In this document: piece after piece, positions 41,406 to 48,898 of the stretch
How positions within the stretch are numbered: the stretch's first letter is position 1
How the letters are laid out: each line of letters opens with the position of its first letter
Source of the DNA: Glycomyces albidus
Lineage (GTDB): Bacteria > Actinomycetota > Actinomycetes > Mycobacteriales > Micromonosporaceae
Length of the DNA stretch: 64,000 nt
NCBI RefSeq assembly: GCF_009451885.1
Contig: NZ_WIAO01000009.1
Span: forward strand, 104,169 to 168,168
Reading direction: 5' to 3'
Notes under the pieces: model-generated
What the model saw: only the letters and a program-made list of their open reading frames with translations
Database searches by the model: none
Told to the model about the DNA's origin: nothing
Program-made: the position numbers and the translations under genes

Positions 41406-42847
41406 GAGTAGGTGATCGTGATCGGGTCGCCCAGCGCGTGCTGCTCCCCCGCGGCCGGTTCCTGCTCGATCACCTCGCAGTCGTCGTACCAGGGCCCGAA
41501 GAGGCCCTCCTGCTCGCCTTCGCGCGCCACTTCGGTGAATCCGGCCCCGTTCAGGGCGTCCTCGGCGGCGTTCGCGGTCATGCCGGTGACCTCTGGGACG
41601 GTGCCGGCGGTGGCGCTCTCCTCGGGGCTGTCGTCGGCCGTCTCGCTCGCGGTGGCCTCGTCCTCCTCTTCGTCAGAGGCCACGGCCTGGGGCGATCCGG
41701 GGGCCTCTTGGCCGCCGACGCCGGAGCCGCCGGCTTCGTCGGTCGAGGACGCGGTGTCGCTGGTCGCCGGGGTCGGGGACGGTTCAGGGGAGGTCGAGGC
41801 GCTCGCTTCGGGCCGGTCGTCGCCGCCGAGCTGGTTGCCGAACACGGCGCCCGCGGCGACCAGGGGCAGCAGGACGGCTGCGAGGACGCCGATGCGGCGG
41901 GCCGCCTTGCGGCGCGGTCGTCCGTCGGCCTCGACGGCCGGGGCGTTGGCGAGCGCGACGATCCGGGCGCCGTCGGCGAGGGCGGCCTCGGGGAAGGCGG
42001 GGACGGCCGGTTCGAGGCCGGTCCGCTCGGCGAGCACGGCCGCGAGCAGCGGGGTCCGGCTGGCGCCGCCGACGAGGATGAGGCCGGTGACGGCGGCGCC
42101 GGCTTCGGCGATGGCGCCGACGACGAGGTCGGCGGCCTGGTCGACGAGCTGGCGGATGCACGACTCGACCTCGTCGCGGGTCAGGTGCAGGTCGCGCTCG
42201 CCGACCGGGAGCGGTACGCCTGCCCTGGGGCGCTTGGAGATCAGTTCGCGGGCGGCTCGGATCTCGCCGAGCAGGGCGGTGCGGAGCGCCTCCTCCTCGG
42301 CGTTCGCGGGGGCGTCGACCTTGTCCCAGAACTCGGGGTCGGTGTCGCGGTAGCGTCCGGAGAGGTACGCGAAGAGGAGCTGGTCGAACTCGCGGCCGCC
42401 GACTTCGGCGGTGCTCGCGGAGGCGCGGTGCTGGAACTCCTCCTCGCCGCGGACCAGGACCGACACGTCGAACGTGCGGGCGCCGAGGTCGCAGACGGCC
42501 AGGCCGGCGCCCGGTGCGAGTTCGCGCCCGAGCCCTTCCGTGTAGCAGATCGCGGCGGCTTCGGGCGCGGCCATGATCTCGACCTCGCCGAGCCCGGCCT
42601 CGCCGGCCAGGTAGGCGAGCTCCTGCCGACGCGCCGGGCCCCACGATGCGGGCACGGCGAACCCGACCGGGACCGCTCCCCCGGCCTCGTCGCGCGCGGC
42701 GCGCACGCGGTCGAGGACGGCCTCCAACGTGGCTTCGCCGTCGAGGCAACGGATCTCGGATTCCTGGTCGCCGCGTCGAATCGACAGCGTGACGCTCGAG
42801 CTCCCGAGCTCGACGCCGATCGCGGTCGCTACCGGGGTGTGCTGCAT
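41372..42847 (-). CDS. Hsp70-like ATPase with membrane segment and PASTA domain
   Basis: The 491-residue protein starts with a DnaK/actin-type ATPase (IGVELGSSSVTLSI, AVCDLGARTFDVSVL, STAEVGGREFDQLL, LILVGGASRTPLL). It lacks a DnaK peptide-binding domain. It continues into one membrane helix (IGVLAAVLLPLVAAGAVF), a Ser/Glu/Asp-rich low-complexity linker, and a C-terminal PASTA domain (VPEVTGMTANAAEDALNGAGF). PASTA domains bind cell-wall fragments, usually on kinases. An internal Hsp70-type ATPase joined to an external PASTA sensor is unusual and suggests coupling of envelope state to an ATP switch. Its 3' end overlaps the opposing Nudix fusion. Confidence 0.85.
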   Translation of the reverse strand: MQHTPVATAIGVELGSSSVTLSIRRGDQESEIRCLDGEATLEAVLDRVRAARDEAGGAVPVGFAVPASWGPARRQELAYLAGEAGLGEVEIMAAPEAAAICYTEGLGRELAPGAGLAVCDLGARTFDVSVLVRGEEEFQHRASASTAEVGGREFDQLLFAYLSGRYRDTDPEFWDKVDAPANAEEEALRTALLGEIRAARELISKRPRAGVPLPVGERDLHLTRDEVESCIRQLVDQAADLVVGAIAEAGAAVTGLILVGGASRTPLLAAVLAERTGLEPAVPAFPEAALADGARIVALANAPAVEADGRPRRKAARRIGVLAAVLLPLVAAGAVFGNQLGGDDRPEASASTSPEPSPTPATSDTASSTDEAGGSGVGGQEAPGSPQAVASDEEEDEATASETADDSPEESATAGTVPEVTGMTANAAEDALNGAGFTEVAREGEQEGLFGPWYDDCEVIEQEPAAGEQHALGDPITITYSYSGSDPSVCD

Positions 42848-43027
42848 GAACCGAGTCTATGAACCCGGATAGACCGCCTTTGATCTACCTTGCACTCAAT
42901 CCCCATTACCTGCTCATATAGCCGATCCGGTCGCTTTGCGTCCCTCTCCGGTCACCCACGGTCCGACAATTTCGCTCACGCCGGATTCGCGGAGCGGGAC
43001 GCATTCGAGGTGTGTCGACAATGGGCG

Positions 43028-43183
43028 GTGGCCATTCGACCGAGTCTGCGCGGGGTCCACCGCGCCGTCTTCCGCACCTGGGCGGCCGCCTGGGACCGTC
43101 GGCCGTTCCTGCTCGCGGTCGACGGCGTCCCGGTGGCGTTCACTTCTCCGCACGGCCGCTTCTACGAGGGCGTGCCGATCTGA
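43028..43183 (+). CDS. Possible small protein, 51 residues
   Basis: From the GTG at 43028 the frame has strong G/C third-position bias and reads AIRPSLRGVHRAVFRTWAAAW, then RPFLLAVDGVPVAFTSPHGRFYEGVPI. Bias is lost before that point, although GTG 43010 is also in frame. The 3' end overlaps the convergent oxidoreductase gene by 22 bp. No family is recognised. It may be the surviving 3' end of an older gene. Confidence 0.35.
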   Translation: MAIRPSLRGVHRAVFRTWAAAWDRRPFLLAVDGVPVAFTSPHGRFYEGVPI

Positions 43184-44262
43184 GGCGCGTCTTGGAGGGG
43201 CACGGGTTCGGGGCGGGGGCAGGAGCCGGCGACCGGGATCGCGGTGCCCTGGGCGGCGGAGTCGAGGAGGGCGGTCATGGTCTCGAGCACGTGGTAGGCG
43301 AGCTCGCCGCTGGCGCGGAAGGCGCGTCCCGCGGGAGTGGCCGCCATGTCGGCCAGGCCGTAGCCGCGGGCGGCGTCGCGGTAGCCGGCCGAGACCGGGA
43401 GGGTCTGCCATCCGCCGTCGAGCGGGTGGAGCAGGACGTCGCCGTCGAAGTGGTTGGGGTCGGGGACGACGAGTGAGCCGGTGTGGCCGTGGATCTCGAT
43501 GTTCGCGGCGCGGGTGGCGACCGAGTCGAAGCTCATGACCATGGTGGAGAGGGCGCCGGACTCGTGCTGGAGGACACCGGTGACGTGGGTGTCGATCGCG
43601 ACCGGGACGGTCTCGCCCGCCCGGGGGCCGGAGCCGATGACGCGCGTGTCGCGGGTGCGGCTCGCCGCGCCGATGACCGAGGCGACCGGGCCGAGGAGGG
43701 TCACGAGCGCGCTCACGTAGTACGGGCCCATGTCGAGCAGGGGTCCGCCGCCCGGCTGGTAGTAGAAGTCGGGGTTGGGGTGCCAGCGCTCGTGGCCCGG
43801 CGTCATCATCGTCGCGGTGGCGGCGACGGGGGTGCCGATGAGGCCGTCGTCGATGGCCTTGCGGGCGGTTTGGATGCCGGTGCCGAGGACGGTGTCGGGC
43901 GCGCAGCCGACGCGGACGCCGGCGGCGCGGGCCGCCTCCAGGATCGACGCGGCTTCGGCGGTGGTGGCCGCGAGCGGCTTCTCGCCGTAGACGTCCTTGC
44001 CGTTGGCGATGGCCTTCAGCGCGATGTCGGCGTGCGCGGCGGGGATGGTGAGGTTGAGGACGGCGTCCACGTCGACGTCCGAGAGGAGCTCGTCGACGGT
44101 CAGCGCGCGGACGCCCTGGGCGGCCGCGACGGCTTGCGCCCGTTCGGCGTCGAGGTCGGCGACGGCGGTGAGCCGGACGGCGTCGAGCCGTTCGAAGGCG
44201 CTCAGGTACTGGCCGGAGATCGCTCCGACGCCGATGATGCCGATCTTCAGCGGCTGGCCCAC
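43162..44262 (-). CDS. Gfo/Idh/MocA family oxidoreductase
   Basis: This 366-residue NAD(P)-dependent oxidoreductase has the Rossmann opening LKIGIIGVGAISGQYL and the EKP motif (GKDVYGEKPLAAT). The GFO_IDH_MocA C-terminal sheet follows, with GGGPLLDMGPYYVSALVTLLG. Members oxidise or reduce sugars and cyclitols. Its GTG start overlaps the end of the ThuA-like gene by 16 bp, so the two are coupled. ThuA with a dehydrogenase of this type recalls the trehalose-utilisation ThuA/ThuB pair, in which 3-keto sugars form; that is inference here. The operon faces a LacI repressor. Confidence 0.9.
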   Translation of the reverse strand: MGQPLKIGIIGVGAISGQYLSAFERLDAVRLTAVADLDAERAQAVAAAQGVRALTVDELLSDVDVDAVLNLTIPAAHADIALKAIANGKDVYGEKPLAATTAEAASILEAARAAGVRVGCAPDTVLGTGIQTARKAIDDGLIGTPVAATATMMTPGHERWHPNPDFYYQPGGGPLLDMGPYYVSALVTLLGPVASVIGAASRTRDTRVIGSGPRAGETVPVAIDTHVTGVLQHESGALSTMVMSFDSVATRAANIEIHGHTGSLVVPDPNHFDGDVLLHPLDGGWQTLPVSAGYRDAARGYGLADMAATPAGRAFRASGELAYHVLETMTALLDSAAQGTAIPVAGSCPRPEPVPLQDAPQIGTPS

Positions 44263-44951
44263 AGGATGCCCCTCTCGATGATGGTGCGGACGTTCGCGTC
44301 GGCGAGGACGCCCATGTCGTGGCCGGGGGTGGCCACGAAGATGCGGCCCCGGCCCCAGAGGCGGGTCCAGACGGCCGGGCAGGTGACCGGCCGGTGCCAC
44401 GGGTGGTACGCGGTGACGGGGATCGTGGTGGTGGCGAGGACGTCGTTGTACTCGTCCGAGAGGACCCAGTACTGCTCGGTGTGGAGGTCGAAGTCCTTGA
44501 TGCCCTTGACGATCGGGTGGTCGGCCTGTTCGGGCACGATGTTGACCGTGTAGTGCGTGAAGCAGTCGGCGGCCTCACCCTTGAGCTCCTCGCGCGGGGC
44601 GCGGGTGGGGTGGGTCGCGAACTGGCCGCCGATGAACTGGAGGTAGTCGGAGCTGTTGCGGTAGGAGTCGGCGATGCCGCCGTGCCAGCCGGCCATGCCG
44701 GCGCCGTTCTCGACGGCGGCGATGAGGCCGCGGAGCTCGTCGTCGTCGATCTTGTTCATGGTGTTGGTCTGGACGATGACGTCGGCCGTCGCCATGTAGT
44801 CGGCGTCGGCGTAGACGGCGGTGGTGTCCTCGACGCGGATCTCGTAGCCGTGCTCGGTGAGGAACGGCAGGAACGAGTCGGTGGCCTCGACGGGCTGGTG
44901 CCCGTCCCATCCGCCGCGCACGACGAGCGCGCGCTTGGTGCCTGATGACAT
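44247..44951 (-). CDS. ThuA-like protein
   Basis: The 234-residue protein matches the ThuA (trehalose utilisation) family, a class I glutamine-amidotransferase-like fold. Landmarks are ALVVRGGWDGHQPVEATDSFLPFL, GMAGWHGGIADSYRNSSDYLQFIGGQF, and the end RGRIFVATPGHDMGVLADANVRTIIERGILWA. ThuA proteins act with sugar dehydrogenases in keto-sugar metabolism, with the reaction only partly known. It is the first gene of a two-gene operon with the Gfo/Idh dehydrogenase. It is transcribed divergently from the LacI regulator across two TTGCGCAA-cored boxes. GGGAGC precedes the ATG. Confidence 0.9.
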   Translation of the reverse strand: MSSGTKRALVVRGGWDGHQPVEATDSFLPFLTEHGYEIRVEDTTAVYADADYMATADVIVQTNTMNKIDDDELRGLIAAVENGAGMAGWHGGIADSYRNSSDYLQFIGGQFATHPTRAPREELKGEAADCFTHYTVNIVPEQADHPIVKGIKDFDLHTEQYWVLSDEYNDVLATTTIPVTAYHPWHRPVTCPAVWTRLWGRGRIFVATPGHDMGVLADANVRTIIERGILWASR

Positions 44952-44965
44952 GCGACAGCTCCCAA

Positions 44966-45063
44966 AAGTTGCGCAACTTCAACGCCGGTCCGGCGCCTGG
45001 CGTTCATTATTGCAAGAGTTTCGCGCGATAGCCACCGCCAATCCGCCGTCAGATGTTGCGCAA
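44966..45063. promoter_or_regulatory. Two TTGCGCAA-cored operators between ThuA and LacI genes
   Basis: AAGTTGCGCAACTT (44966-44979) is a perfect 14-bp palindrome just before the ThuA-like gene. A second TTGCGCAA core (45056-45063, in GTTGCGCAAATT) lies 28 bp before the LacI start. CG-centred palindromes of this kind are typical LacI-family sites, so both operon and repressor are likely controlled, possibly by looping. Confidence 0.75.
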
Positions 45064-45091
45064 ATTTCAGGCCGGTCGGTATGCTCTCGGC

Positions 45092-46087
45092 ATGAAGCGA
45101 CGGACGACTCTCGCCGATGTGGCCGAGGCGGCCGGCACGACGGTGCCGACCGCTTCGAAGGTCCTCAGCGGACGCTCGGACGTCTCCGCCGAGACCCGGG
45201 CCCGCGTGATGCGGGCCGTGGCCGAGCTGGGCTACCGCGGGCGCTCGGGACGCGGCGCGGTGCCGCGCATCGACCGTCCCTCGCTTGTGGACCTGGTCTT
45301 GAGCGGTGTCGAAGGGACGTGGGCGAACCGGGCGCTCAGCGGCGTCGAGCGGGCCGCGACGGCGGCCGGGGTCGACCTCGTGGTCTCGGTGGCGCGCGGG
45401 GACGGCGCCTGGCTGACCCGGCTGCTGGAGCGGAACCTGCGCGGCGCGGTGCTCGCGCTGGTCGACGTCACCGCCGAGCAGCTCGCCACGCTGGCCGCCG
45501 CGCAGGTCCCGGTCGTCCTGCTCGACCCGGTGACGCAGCCGCCGAGCACCGTGGCGAGCGTGGGCGCCGCGAACTGGGCCGGCGGGCGCGCCGCCGCCGA
45601 GCACCTCATCGAACTCGGCCACGACCGGCTCGCGGTCCTCGGCGGCGATCGCGGGGCGCTGTACAGCCAGGCCCGCATCGACGGGTTCCGCTCGGCCGCA
45701 ACCCAGGCGGGAACGAGACCGGTCCGGGTGCGGCACGTCGAATGGACCGAGAGCGGCGCGGCGGAGGCGGCGGCCGAACTGCTGAGCGGCGCCGACCGGC
45801 CGACGGCGCTGTTCGCGTGCACCGACAACATCGCCGCCGGCGTGTACGACGCCGCCGAGTCGCTGGGCCTGCGCATCCCCGAGGACGTCAGCGTCGTCGG
45901 CTTCGACGACCTGCCCGAGGTGCAGTGGCTGCGGCCGGCGCTGACGACGGTGCACCAGCCGATCGCCGAGATGGGCGAGGCCGCGATGCGGATGCTGCTG
46001 CGGATCATGGCCGACCCGCCGCGGGACGCCCCCCGGGAGGAGCTGGCGACCCAGCTCGTCGTCCGCGGCTCCACCGGGAGCCCGTGA
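45092..46087 (+). CDS. LacI family transcriptional regulator
   Basis: The 331-residue repressor has the LacI HTH (TTLADVAEAAGTTVPTASKVLSGRSDVSAETRARVMRAVAELGY) followed by the hinge and a periplasmic-binding-like effector domain ending in EDVSVVGFDDLPEVQWLRPALTTVHQPIAEMG. Such proteins bind sugars or sugar phosphates and control catabolic operons. It is divergent from the ThuA/oxidoreductase operon and flanked by two TTGCGCAA boxes, so that operon and its own gene are the probable targets. The ATG was chosen because the HTH starts at the normal distance. Confidence 0.93.
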   Translation: MKRRTTLADVAEAAGTTVPTASKVLSGRSDVSAETRARVMRAVAELGYRGRSGRGAVPRIDRPSLVDLVLSGVEGTWANRALSGVERAATAAGVDLVVSVARGDGAWLTRLLERNLRGAVLALVDVTAEQLATLAAAQVPVVLLDPVTQPPSTVASVGAANWAGGRAAAEHLIELGHDRLAVLGGDRGALYSQARIDGFRSAATQAGTRPVRVRHVEWTESGAAEAAAELLSGADRPTALFACTDNIAAGVYDAAESLGLRIPEDVSVVGFDDLPEVQWLRPALTTVHQPIAEMGEAAMRMLLRIMADPPRDAPREELATQLVVRGSTGSP

Positions 46088-46195
46088 CGAGCCGCTCGCC
46101 CTGCGCTCATGTTTGGGGAGTAACCATGTCGCTCCAGTGCATTAGGGTAGAGCCAGTCACACGGGGGCGATTCGGTTTTCAGTGGGAGCGACCAA

Positions 46196-47995
46196 TTGCG
46201 CACTGGGCAGGTTGTGGGCGGTCGGTACCGGCTCGAGGCGCGCCTCGGCTCGGGCAGCCAGGGGGAGGTGTGGCGTGCGGCGGACATGCGGCTGCATGAC
46301 CGCGCCGTCGCGCTCAAGCGGGCGTTGACCGGCGGTGACGCGGCCGCGGCGGCGAAGGTCCGCAAGGAGTCGGCGGCCCTCGCGAGCCTGAACCACCCCA
46401 ACGTGGTCACCGTCCACGACACGTTCCAGGAACCCGACGACGGCGACTGGTGGATCGTCATGGAGTACGTCGGCGGCCGCTCGCTCGCCGAGATCGGCAC
46501 CGTGTCCGCCGCCGAGGCCGCCCGGTACGGGGCGCAGCTCGCCGGCGGTCTGGAAGCGGTGCACGCCAAGGGGATCCTGCACCGCGACATCAAGCCCGCC
46601 AACGTCCTGGTGACCGAGCAGGGCCAGGCGAAGCTCGCCGACTTCGGCATCGCCCGCCAGGTCCACGCCGAGCCGACCCTCACCGGCACCGGGGCGGTCA
46701 CCGGCACCCCCGGGTACGTCGCGCCCGAGGTCGTGCGCGGCGGCAAGTACACCGCGGCCGCCGACGTGTTCTCCTTGGGCGCCACCTTGTTCCACGCCGT
46801 CGAGGGCACCTCGCCGTTCGGGGAGGGGAACGCGCACTCGCTGCTGTGGCGGACCGCCCAGGGCCGGCGGGTCGAGCCGAAGCGGACTGGAGCGCTCGAG
46901 CCGGTCCTCGACCGACTCCTCGAACCGGACCCGAAGCGGCGCATCGGCATCGGTGCGGCGCGGGTCGAGCTCGGCCGGATCTCCGGGCAGCCGGAGGCCG
47001 GGGCCGCGCGGATCCCGGGCCGGCGGCGCCGGTGGATCTGGGCCGCGGCGGCCGCATCGGCGCTGGCCGTGCTGGCGGCGGCCGTGTGGCCCGCGCTGCG
47101 GCCGGCCGAGTCCGGCGGCGAACCGGGCGAACCGCCGACGGGCGTCGTCGAGGACTACATCGGCGACCCGGCGACCGCCGACCCGTGCGCACTGCTCGAC
47201 GTCGACGCGCTCGGCGCATACGGGAGCACCCGCGTCGACACCAACCACGGCGGCTGGGAGCACTGCAACGTCTTCATCGACACCGACACCGGATACGTCG
47301 ACGTCGAGCTGTACTTCTACACCAGCGAGCAGGAGCCCGAGCAGGGCGAGACCTCGATGGTCGGCCCGATCGGCCTCATCCGCCACGAAGGCGACCACGA
47401 GGAGTGCGAGCGGAGCCTGATCCTGCCCGACGGGTCGAACATCATCTCCGTGGACGCAGGCCAGGACGAGAGCGGCGGCGCCGACCTGTGCGCCATCGCC
47501 GACACCGCCGCCGACGGCGCGCTCGCGGTCCTCGCCGACGGCCCGGTCCCCCGCCGCCCCGAGCTGCCCGATGCCGCTTCGACCTTCGGCCTCGACGCCT
47601 GCGGCCTGCTCGACGACGCGGCGCTCGAACGCTTCCCGGGCGTCAACGCCCACGAGCCGTACCGGGGCTTCGGTTCCTGGCGGTGCGAGTGGTACTCGAC
47701 CACGAGCGACCGGAAGCTCCGCGTCAACTTCGACTTCGACGACCCGCCGACGGCCGACGACGGCGACCTGCTCGAACTCGCCGGCCGGACGGCCGTGGTC
47801 GAGGGCGACCACTGGGGCGAGGGCACGTGCCTCGTCACGGTCGTCAACCGCCGGTACCCCAGCCCGGACGGCGACGGCACCACCGTCGCCGAGAACGTCC
47901 GCGTCATGGTCTTCGGCGAGGCCGAGGACACGCAGGAGTCGATGTGCGAGCTGGCCGTCGCGATGGCCGAGCCCGCGGCGGCGTCGCTGCCATAG
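46196..47995 (+). CDS. Transmembrane Ser/Thr protein kinase with two DUF3558-like domains
   Basis: The 599-residue protein has an N-terminal PknB-type kinase (glycine loop GSGSQGEV, Lys41 in VALKRAL, HRDIKPAN at 129-136, DFGIAR at 149). One membrane helix lies near residue 285. Outside the membrane are two tandem domains that both start with a Cys-x-LL motif (PCALLDVDALGAYG and DACGLLDDAALERF) and look like DUF3558 lipoprotein domains. It should phosphorylate cytoplasmic partners in response to an external ligand. The FHA protein encoded next is an obvious candidate partner. The start is TTG with GGGAG upstream; GTG 46214 is an alternative. Confidence 0.9.
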   Translation: MRTGQVVGGRYRLEARLGSGSQGEVWRAADMRLHDRAVALKRALTGGDAAAAAKVRKESAALASLNHPNVVTVHDTFQEPDDGDWWIVMEYVGGRSLAEIGTVSAAEAARYGAQLAGGLEAVHAKGILHRDIKPANVLVTEQGQAKLADFGIARQVHAEPTLTGTGAVTGTPGYVAPEVVRGGKYTAAADVFSLGATLFHAVEGTSPFGEGNAHSLLWRTAQGRRVEPKRTGALEPVLDRLLEPDPKRRIGIGAARVELGRISGQPEAGAARIPGRRRRWIWAAAAASALAVLAAAVWPALRPAESGGEPGEPPTGVVEDYIGDPATADPCALLDVDALGAYGSTRVDTNHGGWEHCNVFIDTDTGYVDVELYFYTSEQEPEQGETSMVGPIGLIRHEGDHEECERSLILPDGSNIISVDAGQDESGGADLCAIADTAADGALAVLADGPVPRRPELPDAASTFGLDACGLLDDAALERFPGVNAHEPYRGFGSWRCEWYSTTSDRKLRVNFDFDDPPTADDGDLLELAGRTAVVEGDHWGEGTCLVTVVNRRYPSPDGDGTTVAENVRVMVFGEAEDTQESMCELAVAMAEPAAASLP

Positions 47996-48075
47996 AACGC
48001 GCCTCCCGCCGGCTCGGGAGTGGTCCCGAGAACCGCATGGCAGGGTGGAACCGGAAAGCGATCCGGAGGGACGAC

Positions 48076-48870
48076 ATGACCGACATCTCCCTGACCGAGG
48101 GCCTGGAGCCCCTGCCGGCCGACCACGCGAGCCTCGCGTTCGGGGTCGCCGACACCACCCCGGGCACGATCTACGCGCTCTCCGTCTCCGGCGGGGTGCG
48201 CTTCCGGCCCAAAGAGGAAAGGGTCGTCCTCTTCGGACGGAACCGTCCCGAGGTGCACGTGTGCGTCGGCGAGGACGACCGCCGCGTCAGCCGCAGCCAC
48301 GGCCGCCTGGCCCGCCGCGGCGACCACTGGTGGCTCACCAACACCGGTCACCTGCCGATCCAGCTCCCGGGATCGCGCACGCTCTTCCCCGAGGACGAGC
48401 CGTTCCCGATCCCGACCGGCTACACGCCGGTGTTCATCAGCGGTACGGCCCGCCGCCGCCACCTCGTCGAGGTGTACGTCTCCGGCGACGACGGCCGGCT
48501 CCCGCCGCCCGCGCCCGGTGCGGCCACCCTGAAGGACCGGCCGTGGCGGCTCGACGCCGACGAGCGGCTCGCACTGGTGTGCCTGGCGCAGCGGTACCTG
48601 CTGCACGAGGCGTATCCGCAGCCGGTGTCGTGGAAGCAGGTCGCGGCCGAGCTGAGCGAGCTCGGCTTCGAGGGCAACTGGCGGCCCAAGCGGGTCGAGC
48701 ACCTGGTGGCGAAGGTCCGCCAGCGCCTGTCCGGCGCCGGGGTCCCCGGCCTGACCCGCGAGGAGGTCGGCGAGCCGGTCGGGAACATGCTGAACCACAA
48801 CCTCATCACCGAGCTGCTGCACACCCGGACCCTGGTCCCGCCGGACCTGCGGATCCTCGGCGACGACTGA
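48076..48870 (+). CDS. FHA domain protein with a C-terminal helical domain
   Basis: The 264-residue cytoplasmic protein has an FHA domain at about residues 30-120 (VVLFGRNRPEVHVCV, RRVSRSHGRLARRGDHWWLTNTG), which binds phosphothreonine peptides. The Arg and Ser-x-x-His positions needed for binding are present. The C-terminal half (residues 155-250) is helical, with PVSWKQVAAELSELGFEGNWRPKRVEHLVAKVRQRL, like a winged-helix DNA-binding module. GGAGGG precedes the ATG, 80 bp after the kinase stop. Together with the kinase this suggests phospho-dependent signalling, perhaps to transcription. Confidence 0.88.
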   Translation: MTDISLTEGLEPLPADHASLAFGVADTTPGTIYALSVSGGVRFRPKEERVVLFGRNRPEVHVCVGEDDRRVSRSHGRLARRGDHWWLTNTGHLPIQLPGSRTLFPEDEPFPIPTGYTPVFISGTARRRHLVEVYVSGDDGRLPPPAPGAATLKDRPWRLDADERLALVCLAQRYLLHEAYPQPVSWKQVAAELSELGFEGNWRPKRVEHLVAKVRQRLSGAGVPGLTREEVGEPVGNMLNHNLITELLHTRTLVPPDLRILGDD

Positions 48871-48898
48871 AGGGGCCGCGCCGGGAGACGGGCGCCGC

